DNA of 64,000 nt from Psychrobacter immobilis. GTDB lineage: Bacteria; Pseudomonadota; Gammaproteobacteria; Pseudomonadales; Moraxellaceae. Location of the stretch: positions 49,200 to 113,199 of the forward strand of contig NZ_CAJGZQ010000010.1 of the NCBI RefSeq assembly GCF_904846185.1, read 5' to 3'. A program made the translations under genes and the position numbers. Positions 53,157 through 63,496 of this stretch are shown in pieces. Numbering within the stretch: position 1 is the first letter of the stretch; each line of letters begins with the position of its first letter. Under the pieces are notes generated by a model, which was given only the letters and a program-made list of their open reading frames with translations, did no database searches and had not been told where the DNA came from.

Positions 53157-53591
53157 TTAATTAGACGCGTTAACTAAAGTGGTGATATTGGTGAGCGTTT
53201 CATTCAGTGTCGCCTTATCACCACTATTATCGTGATAAGCATCAATATTACTTTCCATCACTTTAACTGCTGAAAGCATGGCAAGCTGACGTGCATCAAG
53301 CCTTTCATTATCAACGCTTAGAGCTTCATTAGCTGCTCTCAATGCCCGTGCATAGCGTTTTTTTTCATAGTTATTTTTGGCAATAGTCATCCACGCTTCA
53401 CTGCTAAGTTGATTGCCGTTTGACAAATAGGCAAGCGAAGGCTCACTCAACTGCTTCACTATTGGTTTGCTGACCGTGGTTTGTACATTTTTCTGAGCAG
53501 TGCTGCCACAACCCGCTGTCAATAAAGAAGCGCTAAGTAAGACTGATAGCAGACCTGCGGTGGCAAGTTTAGTACGATAAATAGGATTCAT
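53157..53591 (-). CDS. TPR-like lipoprotein, T6SS-associated
   Basis: 144 residues with a lipobox (LLTAGC, cysteine at about 28) after a signal sequence. The mature part is helical, with a TPR-like repeat (AWMTIAKNNYEKKRYARALRA, NEALSVDNERLDARQLAML). It is the first gene of the minus-strand tss cluster, with the promoter probably in the region shared with the divergent vgrG. It is too short and too helical for TssJ, the beta-sandwich lipoprotein of the membrane complex. Together with the following TPR-like protein it may be a lineage-specific assembly factor. Confidence 0.6.
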   Translation of the reverse strand: MNPIYRTKLATAGLLSVLLSASLLTAGCGSTAQKNVQTTVSKPIVKQLSEPSLAYLSNGNQLSSEAWMTIAKNNYEKKRYARALRAANEALSVDNERLDARQLAMLSAVKVMESNIDAYHDNSGDKATLNETLTNITTLVNASN

Positions 53592-53807
53592 AACAACAGT
53601 ATCATCACTAAAAATATAAAAGGATAGATTTTTTAAAAGAAATAAATATAACTAAAGTTCATTAATCATAAAAAATCAATGAGGTTGATTATACATATAC
53701 TTGACAATATTTCAATAAACTCTATACTTTTCTTAATAAATAATTTAGTAATCCACCCATTCAAGCCATTTTCTTGGTATAAAATAAGCAGTAACGGTAC
53801 CCTTCTT

Positions 53808-56807
53808 ATGCCTTCTAAGACCAATCGTCTACATAATATTACCGTTAATACTGATAATTCAACGATAAACACCTTTTACCCTGTTGCGTTTTGCGGTGCA
53901 AGCGGTATTAATCAATCTGACAATATTGACATACTAGTGTTTGGTTATAATTTTATCGAATCGAACGCTTGTTTATCATTAATCAATGCTCCGATATGCT
54001 TAACCACGTTTTCCGCTGATCGTACCGCTAGCTGTCGTACTGGGCTGATACGAAGCATCCGTTATCAGCAATCTGATGGCGCGATGCACTTTTATACTTT
54101 AGAAGTTGTTAGCCCCGATTGGCAGTTGGCACAGTCGATACATACCCGCAGTTTTATCAATCAATCGACGCTCGATATTATTACCCTCATCCTTAGTGAT
54201 TACGATTTAAATTGGCAAATATCTGAGTCTCTTTTGTCATCGGATGATGAATCGTCAGCGCATTTATCGGCACCTTTATCCATGCGCACCCAGTCGGATG
54301 TCAGCGACTATGAATTCATCACTGGACTGCTCGCTGATATTGGTATATCGACTTTATGGGTGTCAGGGAATTCCGTCGATGAGCTTGGCACGTGGTGGTT
54401 GGTTGATGGTTTAGACACAGGCGAGCTCATACCGCTGACCTATAGTTATGCCCAATCATCCGTACAATCAGGTCAAGATAGTGTCCATACGCTACAAATG
54501 AGGTCGCAGCAACTTGGCAGTGATAGGGTAATAGTACGAGCAGATGGGTTAGCGGCTGATACCATTTATGAAGGTCAAGCGGTAGATGAGTCGCCGCTTG
54601 CGACAGATGACACGACGGTATTAATTGGTGCGCCGTCTCGCGTGCACAGCGATGATGCCGCCGCTCATCTTGCACAGCAATGGATATCTGCCAATCACTG
54701 TCAGCGCGAAACTTATCAAGCGACTGGAGCCATGCGTGGTCTAAGTGTCGGTAGCCCAGTGAGTATCAATAACCTACCCTCTATTGGAAGCTTATCGACG
54801 CATTGTATCGCGGTTACCTTAATCGGTATTGAGCCTGACAACGATAGCGTTTCATACCATCATCAAATATTTATCAAACAGTGGTTACAGCGCACTGCTC
54901 AGCATATGCACTGTCGTACAATGAATCACAATCACTTTTCAATACCCGATCATGGTTTTGACATCGCCCGCGATACTGGGGTTTGGGTATCAGCGACGTT
55001 ACTTGACGCAGCTATTCCTTATTGCCCTTATCCCAGTTCTTTATCCTTTGCCAGTAGCACTTACACGGGTCTCACCCAAGCACGTACTGGTGACGCAAGC
55101 TTATCAGCCTCCCCCAGCTATGACTCCAGTGTCAGCACTGATAATCTACAACAAACCATCACCACGCCTGTTTGGTCAGGTATCAGTCCTCACGATGACG
55201 GCACTACCCCGCCACTGCGCTCATTGCAGCTGTCATCGGGTAGCACTCATGGTTGGCAGTTTGCGCCAAGGCTTGGGCAGTCGGTACTGCTTAACCATTG
55301 GTACGGTGATATAGACAGTCCTGTGATTAGCAGATCGCTTTATGACGGTATCGGTATGGGCGATGCCGATGACAAAGACATCACCACTCGTGACGCAGGC
55401 TTATCGAATAGACACAACTTGCAAGGAGGATCTTCTCCTCGTTGGCATGGTGGTGGTTTGGGTCATTCGCAAATTAGTGAAGATGATACTCACAGTGGTT
55501 GGATTTCTGGTATTGCTCAATATGGGCTGACGTCTGATTCTGAGGTAAGCCTAAGTTTCGATGACACGCCTAATAAAGTCGGTCTCCAGTGGACGGTGAA
55601 TACGGGCAGCAAAGCCAATGCTGAGACACCAACCATCACTTCTAGCGCCACCTTTGCCTCTGATGAGCATGTGCTTGAGCTTGGAATACTGCGTCATCGC
55701 TTTAGCAATCATCAATCATCAACCAGTGGACAAGGTATTAATCTAGCAACCGACCATGGCTTGCAAATCACCGGTGATACAGGCGTACTGCTATCAACTT
55801 TTGGTGTCAGGCATAGTCAAAGTGAGCACGAGTCAGCTTGGGTCAATGATGCAGGACAACGTCAGCTTAAAATAGGTGCTGAGCTGGGTGAGACGCTAAA
55901 AGAAGCCAAACAAGCCCATCTGCAATCGACCGAGGCGCTCAGCCGTGCGGGTCAATCAATAGATGCCTTTAAAACCACGGCACAAGTGATCGATGAGACC
56001 CTCAATACGGAAGTATTGGGCGCGCCCGATGTAATGCTGGTCAGCCGTGACAGTATTCTCGCATCTGCCAACAATACCCTCTGGACAGCAGAGACGATTG
56101 CCAAACAATCAGGCAGCACGCAGTCAGAGGTGGTGGCGGGTAATTATATGCTGACGGCAAATACGATTGAGTCGCTCTCGGGCGTTGGCGGTCAAGCCAA
56201 TAAGTCAGGACTACATATCAGTGCCAATAGAGAACCACTCGGTATTCAGGCACAAGGCGGTGAGCTGCAATTACATTCTCAGCAAGGGATGACGATTGGT
56301 AGTGAGTCGGGACAGATCAATGTGTCGAGTCCGAAGCGTATTAAGCTGCAAACGTCAGCGGGGGCTTCGATTACAATTGATGATAGTGGCATTAAGCTTG
56401 TGTGCCCAGGGACGATTAAGATTCAGGCGGTGAAGAAGGGTTTGGTGAGTGGGGCAAGAGCTAATTATTCATTACCGATGATGCCTGAGACTGTTCCGTT
56501 GTTTAGTAATAAGCTTGATGTTTATGATTTGTTTTATCAGCACAATTTTAAAGATATCGAGTTCCAGATGCTACGACCTGATGGGCAGCTGATAGAAGGT
56601 GTATTAGATGAGCATGGACGTACCGCACCAGTTATTAGTGATAAAGAAGAAGAGGTTGAAATACTAGTGGGCTTTAAAGATACGGATTGGAGTGTTGAGT
56701 TTGAACCTGACGAGGATGAAGAGACAGAAATGTCTGATGAATATGACAGTAATGAGTCAAACGATTCTTTAGGCCAAGACTCTTATCAGGAGAGCAACGA
56801 TGAGTAA
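53808..56807 (+). CDS. vgrG: Second VgrG-type spike protein with acidic tail
   Basis: About 999 residues from ATG 53808; the 43 residues upstream look like non-coding sequence, so this start is preferred although it lacks a clear ribosome site. Visible are a gp27-like part (FINQSTLDIITLILSDYDLN, YEFITGLLADIGISTLW), a gp5/OB part (HGWQFAPRLGQSVLLNHWYG, DIDSPVISRSLYDG), a beta-helix with GQINVSSPKRIKLQTSAGAS, a transthyretin-like segment (FQMLRPDGQLIEGVLDEHGR) and a 40-residue tail rich in Asp, Glu and Ser. It overlaps the start of the effector gene by eight bases. Confidence 0.8.
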   Translation: MPSKTNRLHNITVNTDNSTINTFYPVAFCGASGINQSDNIDILVFGYNFIESNACLSLINAPICLTTFSADRTASCRTGLIRSIRYQQSDGAMHFYTLEVVSPDWQLAQSIHTRSFINQSTLDIITLILSDYDLNWQISESLLSSDDESSAHLSAPLSMRTQSDVSDYEFITGLLADIGISTLWVSGNSVDELGTWWLVDGLDTGELIPLTYSYAQSSVQSGQDSVHTLQMRSQQLGSDRVIVRADGLAADTIYEGQAVDESPLATDDTTVLIGAPSRVHSDDAAAHLAQQWISANHCQRETYQATGAMRGLSVGSPVSINNLPSIGSLSTHCIAVTLIGIEPDNDSVSYHHQIFIKQWLQRTAQHMHCRTMNHNHFSIPDHGFDIARDTGVWVSATLLDAAIPYCPYPSSLSFASSTYTGLTQARTGDASLSASPSYDSSVSTDNLQQTITTPVWSGISPHDDGTTPPLRSLQLSSGSTHGWQFAPRLGQSVLLNHWYGDIDSPVISRSLYDGIGMGDADDKDITTRDAGLSNRHNLQGGSSPRWHGGGLGHSQISEDDTHSGWISGIAQYGLTSDSEVSLSFDDTPNKVGLQWTVNTGSKANAETPTITSSATFASDEHVLELGILRHRFSNHQSSTSGQGINLATDHGLQITGDTGVLLSTFGVRHSQSEHESAWVNDAGQRQLKIGAELGETLKEAKQAHLQSTEALSRAGQSIDAFKTTAQVIDETLNTEVLGAPDVMLVSRDSILASANNTLWTAETIAKQSGSTQSEVVAGNYMLTANTIESLSGVGGQANKSGLHISANREPLGIQAQGGELQLHSQQGMTIGSESGQINVSSPKRIKLQTSAGASITIDDSGIKLVCPGTIKIQAVKKGLVSGARANYSLPMMPETVPLFSNKLDVYDLFYQHNFKDIEFQMLRPDGQLIEGVLDEHGRTAPVISDKEEEVEILVGFKDTDWSVEFEPDEDEETEMSDEYDSNESNDSLGQDSYQESNDE

Positions 56808-59253
56808 AACCAAAAGTATTGTATTTCAACTCAAATTTGTTGACCTTCTTAACAACCCTTTTCCTAATTTGTATCATGAGGTTAGAGAATCAGGAACGCC
56901 TATTAGTATCAGCAAATCTGACAGTCAAGGACTTGGAACACCAATCAGTCGACCACCTGGCACTATACTAGTGGTTCATATTCGTCATCCGTTGACGAAA
57001 GAGATGATTAAGGTTAAGAGTTATATTAGTGTTCCTGCCAAAGAAGGTAAATACACTCTAAAAGCACCTTTTTATATTCAATTAGCCAAGCTCAAAGCAC
57101 TTAGTGAAATTAGCGGCTCATACAAAAGAAGTACCCATAAAGTTGCGGCAGGTAAAGATGAGTACGAAGTTAAGAAAGGTCAAGATCTATACACCATTGC
57201 TAAAATGCATGACACCACTTGGCAGATACTAGCGCAGCTCAACAAGTCGACTATTAAAGACCCTGATAAAATAGTTACAGGTCAATTTATTAAAGTGCCA
57301 CCAAAAGGTAGTAGCTTAACGGGTATAACTAATGAGAGACCTGACTCACTAACCTCACAGACTCAGTATAAAGTGAAAAAAGGAGAGACATTATCTGGTA
57401 TTTCACAAAGAAGCGGCGTGTCAGTAGGAGAGCTTCAACGTATGAATGGGATAACGAACCCAACAACGTTGCAAGAGGGTCAGACAATTAAACTTCGTGG
57501 AAATGGTTCAGCACAATCTCATGCAAGTCCTAAATCCTCCCCCACATCAACGGCTAAACCTAGACCAACTACGGCCCCAAGCTCTTCTGATGAAGAAGAT
57601 GGGCTTTTCGATGGTGTACTAGATACTGTGACTGATATAGCAAAAGGAACGGTTGGAGCTATTGGCGGTGCTACTAAATGGATAGGTGATAAGGCAAAGG
57701 AGGGGGTTGAAGGTGTCACTGATGCTATGAGTGGTGGCAAGAAGGATGAGCCAGCTGGAGGAGCGCCTGCGGCCGGTACTAATGCGAAAATTAAAACAGA
57801 TACTCCTATAAAAATTCCTGTTGAACAAGAGTACAGCTCAAAAGATGGTACACCAAAGGTCGTAAGTGGCACTGTTTGCAAAGATGATCCTGCCTGTATA
57901 TTTAAAGGCAGAACCACCGATAAAGCAGAGAAGAAATTAGTTTTAGAAGTAAATATTAGACTTGCAGGTTTTGGCGGCGCCCTACCTAGTAGTGATTTTA
58001 CACACCTTACAGAAAAGTGCATCAAACAGTTTCAGCGTGATTATATGAAAGCACCTGAAACAGGTAAAATTTGTGGCTCACTTATTAAAGCAATTGACAA
58101 ATTTAATTATCAATATCCAATCGGACCTTATCACGAACAAATGAAATGTCCTTGTGGTCAATGTTCTGGTTTTGGTAACGGTAGGATGAGCGTTCCTAGC
58201 GGTAATAATATAGCCAATGAATACCCTGGTACACATAGAAGCGTTATATGGATGCTAAAAGCAATGATGTTTTATTTAGATTCTGTCTATCCCGAATTAA
58301 AATTCACGTTGGAATCAATAGATTCTGCTTATAGGTGCATTATTCGAAATGAACAGAAGGGAAGAAAAACAGTAAACCATATGGGATTGGCATTTGATAT
58401 GCATTTCAACAAAAATGGAGTTAGAACCAAATCTATTTCTGACATGGAAAAAATTCGTAAGGTAGTTTTTATTCAACAGATGAATGCTAGTTTAAAGCGA
58501 GAAACGAATATAATTTGGCTTGAGCCATCCAAGTGGAATGACGGTAGTAATGCAGCTACTAGTTGGGTACATTATGATGTAAGTAGATATGAAGAAAAGT
58601 ATCTAAAAGTTTCATTTTTTTCTAAAACTGTTGTAGGTATGATCGGTGATGATTTAAGTACTCATGCTAATAATAAAATGCTTGCCTGCGGTGGCAGTTT
58701 TATTCCCAAAATACACTCTGCTGAGCTAAAACTACATTTAAGCACACAAGATGTCGACGATATAGTAAAGGTCACTGCTACAGAAGTAGTATCTACTTTA
58801 TCTGATAAGAATTTTAGCCTGCAAGCTGCAGGAGTTGTAGATACGGTTCTAAATAGAAGAATGACAGGACTAAAAAAATGGTCGACAATTAGAGAAGTAA
58901 TAAATGAACGTTGGCAATTTTCTGACATTAATGCACCACGTCCTACAGCGTACGGTAGTGTACAAAATGTTCCAGAAAGCAGAGTTACTAAGAGACTAAG
59001 GAATACTGTTATGTCCCATCTAAGAGCAAGAGCTTCTGGTACTCCATCTAGTGTAGGAAATAACTTAAATTATGCTAACCCAAACGTTCTTAAAGAAGCT
59101 TCCGCAAGTACGAAAAAGTGGGTTAGAGATGTTGAACAGCAAGCTAAGAAATCAGGTTACATATACGGTGCAGGAAGCGCTATTCATGTTCATGGTACAA
59201 CACAAGAGTTAATGAAACATAGACCGCCACCATTTTCACTAATATTAGAGTAA
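56800..59253 (+). CDS. Peptidoglycan-hydrolase T6SS effector: LysM, M15-like peptidase and SleB-like domains
   Basis: 817 residues. An N-terminal beta-rich segment (about 1-85) is followed by two LysM domains (about 122-167 and 187-232), a Ser/Pro linker, and an amphipathic GTVGAIGGATKWIGDKAKEG segment. A peptidoglycan-binding-like part comes near 385-440. The M15-like Zn-peptidase part has NHMGLAFDMHF near residue 530 and WVHYDV near 590 as metal ligands. A C-terminal SleB-like cell-wall hydrolase has AAGVVDTVLNRRMTGLKKW and INERWQFSDINAPRP. Two catalytic domains in one cargo would cut both peptide and glycan bonds in the periplasm. Its start overlaps the vgrG end by eight bases. Immunity candidates follow 29 bases on. 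Confidence 0.75.
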   Translation: MSKTKSIVFQLKFVDLLNNPFPNLYHEVRESGTPISISKSDSQGLGTPISRPPGTILVVHIRHPLTKEMIKVKSYISVPAKEGKYTLKAPFYIQLAKLKALSEISGSYKRSTHKVAAGKDEYEVKKGQDLYTIAKMHDTTWQILAQLNKSTIKDPDKIVTGQFIKVPPKGSSLTGITNERPDSLTSQTQYKVKKGETLSGISQRSGVSVGELQRMNGITNPTTLQEGQTIKLRGNGSAQSHASPKSSPTSTAKPRPTTAPSSSDEEDGLFDGVLDTVTDIAKGTVGAIGGATKWIGDKAKEGVEGVTDAMSGGKKDEPAGGAPAAGTNAKIKTDTPIKIPVEQEYSSKDGTPKVVSGTVCKDDPACIFKGRTTDKAEKKLVLEVNIRLAGFGGALPSSDFTHLTEKCIKQFQRDYMKAPETGKICGSLIKAIDKFNYQYPIGPYHEQMKCPCGQCSGFGNGRMSVPSGNNIANEYPGTHRSVIWMLKAMMFYLDSVYPELKFTLESIDSAYRCIIRNEQKGRKTVNHMGLAFDMHFNKNGVRTKSISDMEKIRKVVFIQQMNASLKRETNIIWLEPSKWNDGSNAATSWVHYDVSRYEEKYLKVSFFSKTVVGMIGDDLSTHANNKMLACGGSFIPKIHSAELKLHLSTQDVDDIVKVTATEVVSTLSDKNFSLQAAGVVDTVLNRRMTGLKKWSTIREVINERWQFSDINAPRPTAYGSVQNVPESRVTKRLRNTVMSHLRARASGTPSSVGNNLNYANPNVLKEASASTKKWVRDVEQQAKKSGYIYGAGSAIHVHGTTQELMKHRPPPFSLILE

Positions 59254-59282
59254 TCCAACTATAATAATTTGAGGAATGAAAA

Positions 59283-59633
59283 ATGAAATATCTAATTAGT
59301 TTTTTGAGCATTTTGATACTAACATCGGTATTTAGTATTTCTTTTGCTGGACCTAACAAAGCAAATTCAATAGTACAACTAAAGATAAAAAATGAAGAGA
59401 TTAAAAAGAAGATAGCTCAAGTTTACTATAAAAACTATCAGCTTACGGATTATAAAAATATTTTTGAAAAATCTCAAATTAACTGGATAAGCTATCGAGA
59501 TAGTTATTGCAAAGACTATATTGGATCCGAAGCATCAGCATCACAGGGAATTGGTTCCGAATTATTGCCTTTAGAGTGCTTAGTAAATCTAAACCAAGAT
59601 CGATTGAATGAACTATCTAGGCTTCCCCAGTAA
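59283..59633 (+). CDS. LprI-like (DUF1311) periplasmic protein, candidate immunity
   Basis: 116 residues with a signal peptide (FLSILILTSVFSISFA-GP). The mature part has the LprI/DUF1311 pattern: SQINWISYRDSYCKDY, then LLPLECLVNLNQDRLNEL, two cysteines likely to be linked. Members of this family inhibit lysozyme-type enzymes; as the first gene after a periplasmic cell-wall hydrolase it is the natural cognate immunity protein. The ATG follows GAGGAATGAAAA. The pairing is inference from position and family. Confidence 0.7.
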   Translation: MKYLISFLSILILTSVFSISFAGPNKANSIVQLKIKNEEIKKKIAQVYYKNYQLTDYKNIFEKSQINWISYRDSYCKDYIGSEASASQGIGSELLPLECLVNLNQDRLNELSRLPQ

Positions 59634-59762
59634 GTACTAGCAATAAATTTCAAACAAGTACATTTATACTTTTTATTTTGTAGCTGAAATACCCTGGATA
59701 ATATTTACTATCAACTAAAAATTTATATTACTTTAAAATTAAACTATCTAGACGGTCACATT

Positions 59763-60284
59763 ATGAATGTAAAACTTATAGCTAGCGCCTTACTGACATC
59801 AATTATAGCAATGAGTGGGTGCGATTATAATCCTGAAATTATCAATGAAACTAATGATATAACAAGAAATATCACTACAAGTACTGATAAAGATAATAGC
59901 AATAAAATAATCTTTTCTATTACTGATGGTAAAGTTACCTGTAAGTTGAAAAACTGTATTCGAAATCCTTTCAATAGTACGCTTTATAACAAAATATTTT
60001 CTAATTCTAAAAACGGACCGGCAGGAGTCATGGCTGGAACCTATTATAATATAGAAAACAGTTATGGCTTAGATATCTATGCAGCTGGATATACTGAAGA
60101 AGGAGAAGTTGACTTTTATTATATAATTGTTAGCAATGGAGATAATACAAAGTACATTGAACTACCTATGAACTCTAACTATTCTATAACTAACAATTTA
60201 GTAATTAACGGGTACAGCAGTACAGTTTCTAATTTTAGTTATAAGATTGACTTCAAAGGGAATATTACCAATCTAACCTCCTAG
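59763..60284 (+). CDS. Lipoprotein, second immunity candidate
   Basis: 173 residues with a lipobox (IIAMSGC, cysteine about 20). The mature protein is beta-rich (GLDIYAAGYTEEGEVDFYYI) with a cysteine pair (VTCKLKNCIRN). A lipid-anchored periplasmic protein located between two wall-hydrolase effector genes suits an immunity function, possibly for the second catalytic domain of the upstream effector. No family is recognised. The remnant of another effector follows after 36 bases. Confidence 0.6.
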   Translation: MNVKLIASALLTSIIAMSGCDYNPEIINETNDITRNITTSTDKDNSNKIIFSITDGKVTCKLKNCIRNPFNSTLYNKIFSNSKNGPAGVMAGTYYNIENSYGLDIYAAGYTEEGEVDFYYIIVSNGDNTKYIELPMNSNYSITNNLVINGYSSTVSNFSYKIDFKGNITNLTS

Positions 60285-60320
60285 AGCAGAATGTTTTTCA
60301 TCCCTAAAATGTAATCCAAA

Positions 60321-62492
60321 TTGAGGCAAGGACACGATACCACTTGGCAGATATTATTTCAGCTCAATAAAGATAAAATTAAAGAAGAGGATGAAATATA
60401 TTCTGGTCAGTGGCTCAAAATACTACCATCGAACAGTAGCTTAACAGGCATTACCAATAACAGACCTGATTCTCTAAAAACTCAAACTCACTATAAGGTA
60501 AAAAAGGGAGACACATTATCTGGTATTTCGCAAAGAAGTGGGGTGTCAGTAGAAGAGCTTAAGCGTATCAATGGTATTACAGATCCAACAACGCTGCAAG
60601 TGAAACAAACGATTAAGCTACGTGGTAACGGCTCAGCTAAAACCCAAACAGCGACTAAACCTTCGCCCACCCCCACTGCTAGACCTACTCCAGAGCAATC
60701 ATCAAAACCTTCTGCTTCTGATAAAGAGGAGGGCTTCTTTGATGGTGCAATGGATACTGTAACTGATATAGCAAAAGGAACGGTTGGTGCTATCGGTGGA
60801 GCCATTGGTAGTATTGGTGACGGTCTAGGGGCTTTAGGCGACAAGGCAAAAGAAGGTTTAGAGGGTATTAATGACGCTATGAGCGGTGGCAAGAATGACA
60901 GACCTACTGGTCAAGAGCCTTCTACTGGTTCAAGTAGTTCCTCTCCTACTTCGACATCACCAAACGCTTCATCAGCTTTAGGTACTTATACTGTAAAGAG
61001 TGGTGATACGCTAAGCGCTATCGCTCAAAAGCATGGTGTTAATACTAATGACTTAGCCCGTGCTAATGGTCTAAGTTTAGAGGATACTATTCATCCAGGT
61101 GATAAGCTAAAGATTCCTAAAGGTGGGTCTAACACGTCGTCTACAGGCGGTGGTTCATCGTCGCAGTCAAACACAACAAATAATCCTATAAATGTTACGA
61201 CAAATAACTCGAACAGTTCAGATGGTTCACCAAAGGATGTAGCCACTACTAATGGTTCGTGTGTTTGTAAAGCGCATGATTTGATTTGGGGTAAAAAGTT
61301 TGATTGCGATGAACGATTGAAAATTATTGAGATATGCCAAAATCTATGGCCAAATAATTACTTGAAAACAGCAAATAATTTGATGGCTGTGTTTGCTTGG
61401 GAAAGTGGAGAGAAATTTGAAACGGTAGTTCCCAATAAAAGAAACTCTGGCGGCACAGGCCTCATTCAAATTATGCCCGATACTTATAAAGGATTAACGG
61501 GTAAACAACCAATTTTTGAAAACGTTCATAATTATTGGGATGATGGTAAAACCCTAAGAAGAATTAAACAACTTGCTGATATGACTGTATTAGAGTATTT
61601 AGATATTGTTGAAAAACACTTTAAATCTATCAAAAATAAAGATCTTGAATTTATAGATTTTTACCTTCAGGTTCTATTTCCTGCTTCTAGTAGATTACCT
61701 GAACACGTTGTATTTGCAAAAATTTCTGCCGACTTAGACTTACCTAATGAAACTAAAACTAGAAAAGAAGAGAGAGTAGCAAAATTTTCAAGAAATAATA
61801 TGGATAAAAATGGTGACGATATAGTCATGAAGTCTGAAATTGCACAGTCGATCAAGCATTTTTTGACAGATGGTGAAGATTATAAGTCATTTGGGAATTG
61901 TGAGAAGTTTAGCCTTGTTGAAAAGCCAGTATCCTCTACCCTTTGTGTTAATAATATTAAGAACTGTATGTGTCAAAATTTCCAAATTGATAGTAAAGGA
62001 TTATCAACTAATCCAAAAATACAAATGGAACTGATAAAAAAAATGAACCATCCAAATACTATGAATTGCAAAGCAATTGTTTTACATCGCACAGTTGGAG
62101 CATCAGCAATGAGTAGTATTACAGCAGGACGAAATACAACAACTGGTGCGCATTTTTATGTAGACAATAGTAAAGGTAAAGATGGACAGATTTATCAAGC
62201 TGTTAGTGTCACATCTAAATCTAATCATATGGGCAGAGCACCTTTTCCAAAAACCATAAAAGCTGGGATAGGTAATTCAACTGCTATAGGCATTGAAGTA
62301 TCTGGATTATATTATGAGAATAAAGAGAAATGGGAGGAGCTAACTGAAAGGCAGGCTAAGTCAGTCGCCTGTTTGCTAATTGGACTAATGAAGCATTTCA
62401 ACTTGACTTATGATTAAGTCCATTTTCATGAAGACTTGTGTAGTAAGACAGATTACGAAGGTAGATTTGTTTGGATCTCAATGAAAAAATAA
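60321..62492 (+). pseudogene. Orphan effector module (LysM, lysozyme-like, amidase), 5'-truncated with in-frame stops
   Basis: The frame begins at a TTG with DTTWQILFQLNKDKIKEED, aligned with about residue 140 of the effector at 56800, so the N-terminal adaptor is missing. LysM domains lie near 55-102 and 219-263. A lysozyme-like part follows (LMAVFAWESGEKFETVVPNK, GTGLIQIMPDTYKGL), then an amidase_2 domain (CKAIVLHRTVGASAM, GAHFYVDNSKGKDGQIYQAV, STAIGIEVSG). TAA at 62415 cuts the amidase, but the same frame continues with VHFHEDLCSKTDYEGRFVW to a second TAA at 62490, then after the IS into a proline-rich tail (63409-63496). Without an adaptor and with a broken amidase it is a silent toxin module, a spare cassette for recombination. 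Confidence 0.75.
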
Positions 62493-62494
62493 TA

Positions 62495-63406
62495 GACCTC
62501 TTGCAAAAGTCATAGACCAAGCTCGAAATTAACAACACTGGCGAATAGCTTCATTCTAAGATCATAGCGCTGACGACGGTTGCGATATTTATGAGCCACG
62601 ATTTTGAATAATTTAATTAAGTCTATTTTGTGTTCAACCATAATGCGAAACTTAGACAGATAGTGATTGGCTTGTTTGCAAAGGTCTAACAGATGACCCC
62701 CACGTGGCTTTTTAAAGGGGGTGAAGGTTTGTTTATGTAGCTTTGCAATACCCTGATAGCCACTATCTGCTAGTAATTTAGCATTGTCAGGTAGCCAATC
62801 AGGACAAGTATCTTTATACAGCTTAAAATCGTGAACTGAACCTTTAGACGTTTGAATATCTAATATTAAACTGGTTTGCCAATGAACGATAACCTAAGTT
62901 TTTAAGGTGTGTTGTTTTTTCTTACCGCTGTAGTAGTCTCTTTGGTTTTTTTTGGACGCTCAATTGGGGTTTCGGTGGCATCGACGATGACGACTGAGCA
63001 ATTAATATCGTCATCAACTCTACTAGGAAGCTTTTTAGGCAACTCAAACCTACCTGAATCAATCAATATGTCTTCAACTTTACGAATGATGCGGCTGGCA
63101 GAAGACTCATGAATTCCGAAGTCCATACTGATGTGGTACAGCGTCCGGTATTCACGCCAATAAGTGAGGGCCAGTAATATCTGTTCCTCAAGACTAAGCT
63201 CACTTGGTCTACCTGATTTAGTCTTTTGTGCTTCATGCTGTTGCATAGCATTTAGCATTTCATGAAAGGTCGCTTTATGAATACCTGTGTAGCGTTTAAA
63301 GCCTGCATCATTTTGTTTGAGTAGCTTATCTATATTTGGCATGGTTCCTAGCCAGTTATGGATGTGTTTCTTATTTTAAATCCCTCTGCTACTTTTGCAA
63401 GAGGTC
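62495..63406 (-). mobile_element. IS5-like insertion sequence, decayed copy
   Basis: 912 bases with the same terminal repeats as the copies at 763 and 8309 and TA on either side (62493-62494, 63407-63408). Inserted in the 3' tail of the orphan effector gene. Its second open frame has a stop, so it is probably inactive alone. Confidence 0.88.
62510..63342 (-). pseudogene. IS5-like transposase with a stop in OrfB
   Basis: OrfA (62902-63342) is intact and about 85% identical by eye to that of the 8309 copy. In OrfB the codon after HTLKT is TAG where the 8309 copy has CAG, directly upstream of VIVHWQTSLILDIQTSKGSV. The frame then stays open to RLKL-like FASVVNFELGL at 62510. The stop would truncate the frameshift product before the DSGYQGIAKL part of the catalytic core, so this copy depends on others to move. 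Confidence 0.75.
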
Positions 63407-63408
63407 TA

Positions 63409-63496
63409 TTTACCTAACCCTCCGACACCACCTAAACCAGCGCCTTACCGTAAACCAAAGCTTGTATTTCATTCAAGATTTCCTAAGGAACAATGA
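63409..63496 (+). pseudogene. Proline-rich C-terminal tail of the orphan effector, displaced by the IS
   Basis: With one TA removed, the frame of the upstream effector continues here as LPNPPTPPKPAPYRKPKLVF and HSRFPKEQ, ending at TGA 63494. That TGA overlaps the ATG at 63493 of the next gene in an ATGA arrangement, the usual effector-immunity coupling. The tail is separated from its gene body by the IS. Confidence 0.6.

Noticed and set aside
53157..53591. TssJ lipoprotein
   Set aside because: The mature part is helical and TPR-like, whereas TssJ is a beta-sandwich; the lipobox alone is not enough.
53679..53807. Upstream start for the second vgrG
   Set aside because: The extra 43 residues are AT-rich and non-VgrG-like and occupy the expected divergent promoter region.
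63336..63492. N-terminal extension of the last lipoprotein into the IS
   Set aside because: The frame is open by chance through the IS end; the signal peptide and lipobox begin well downstream at the A-run.
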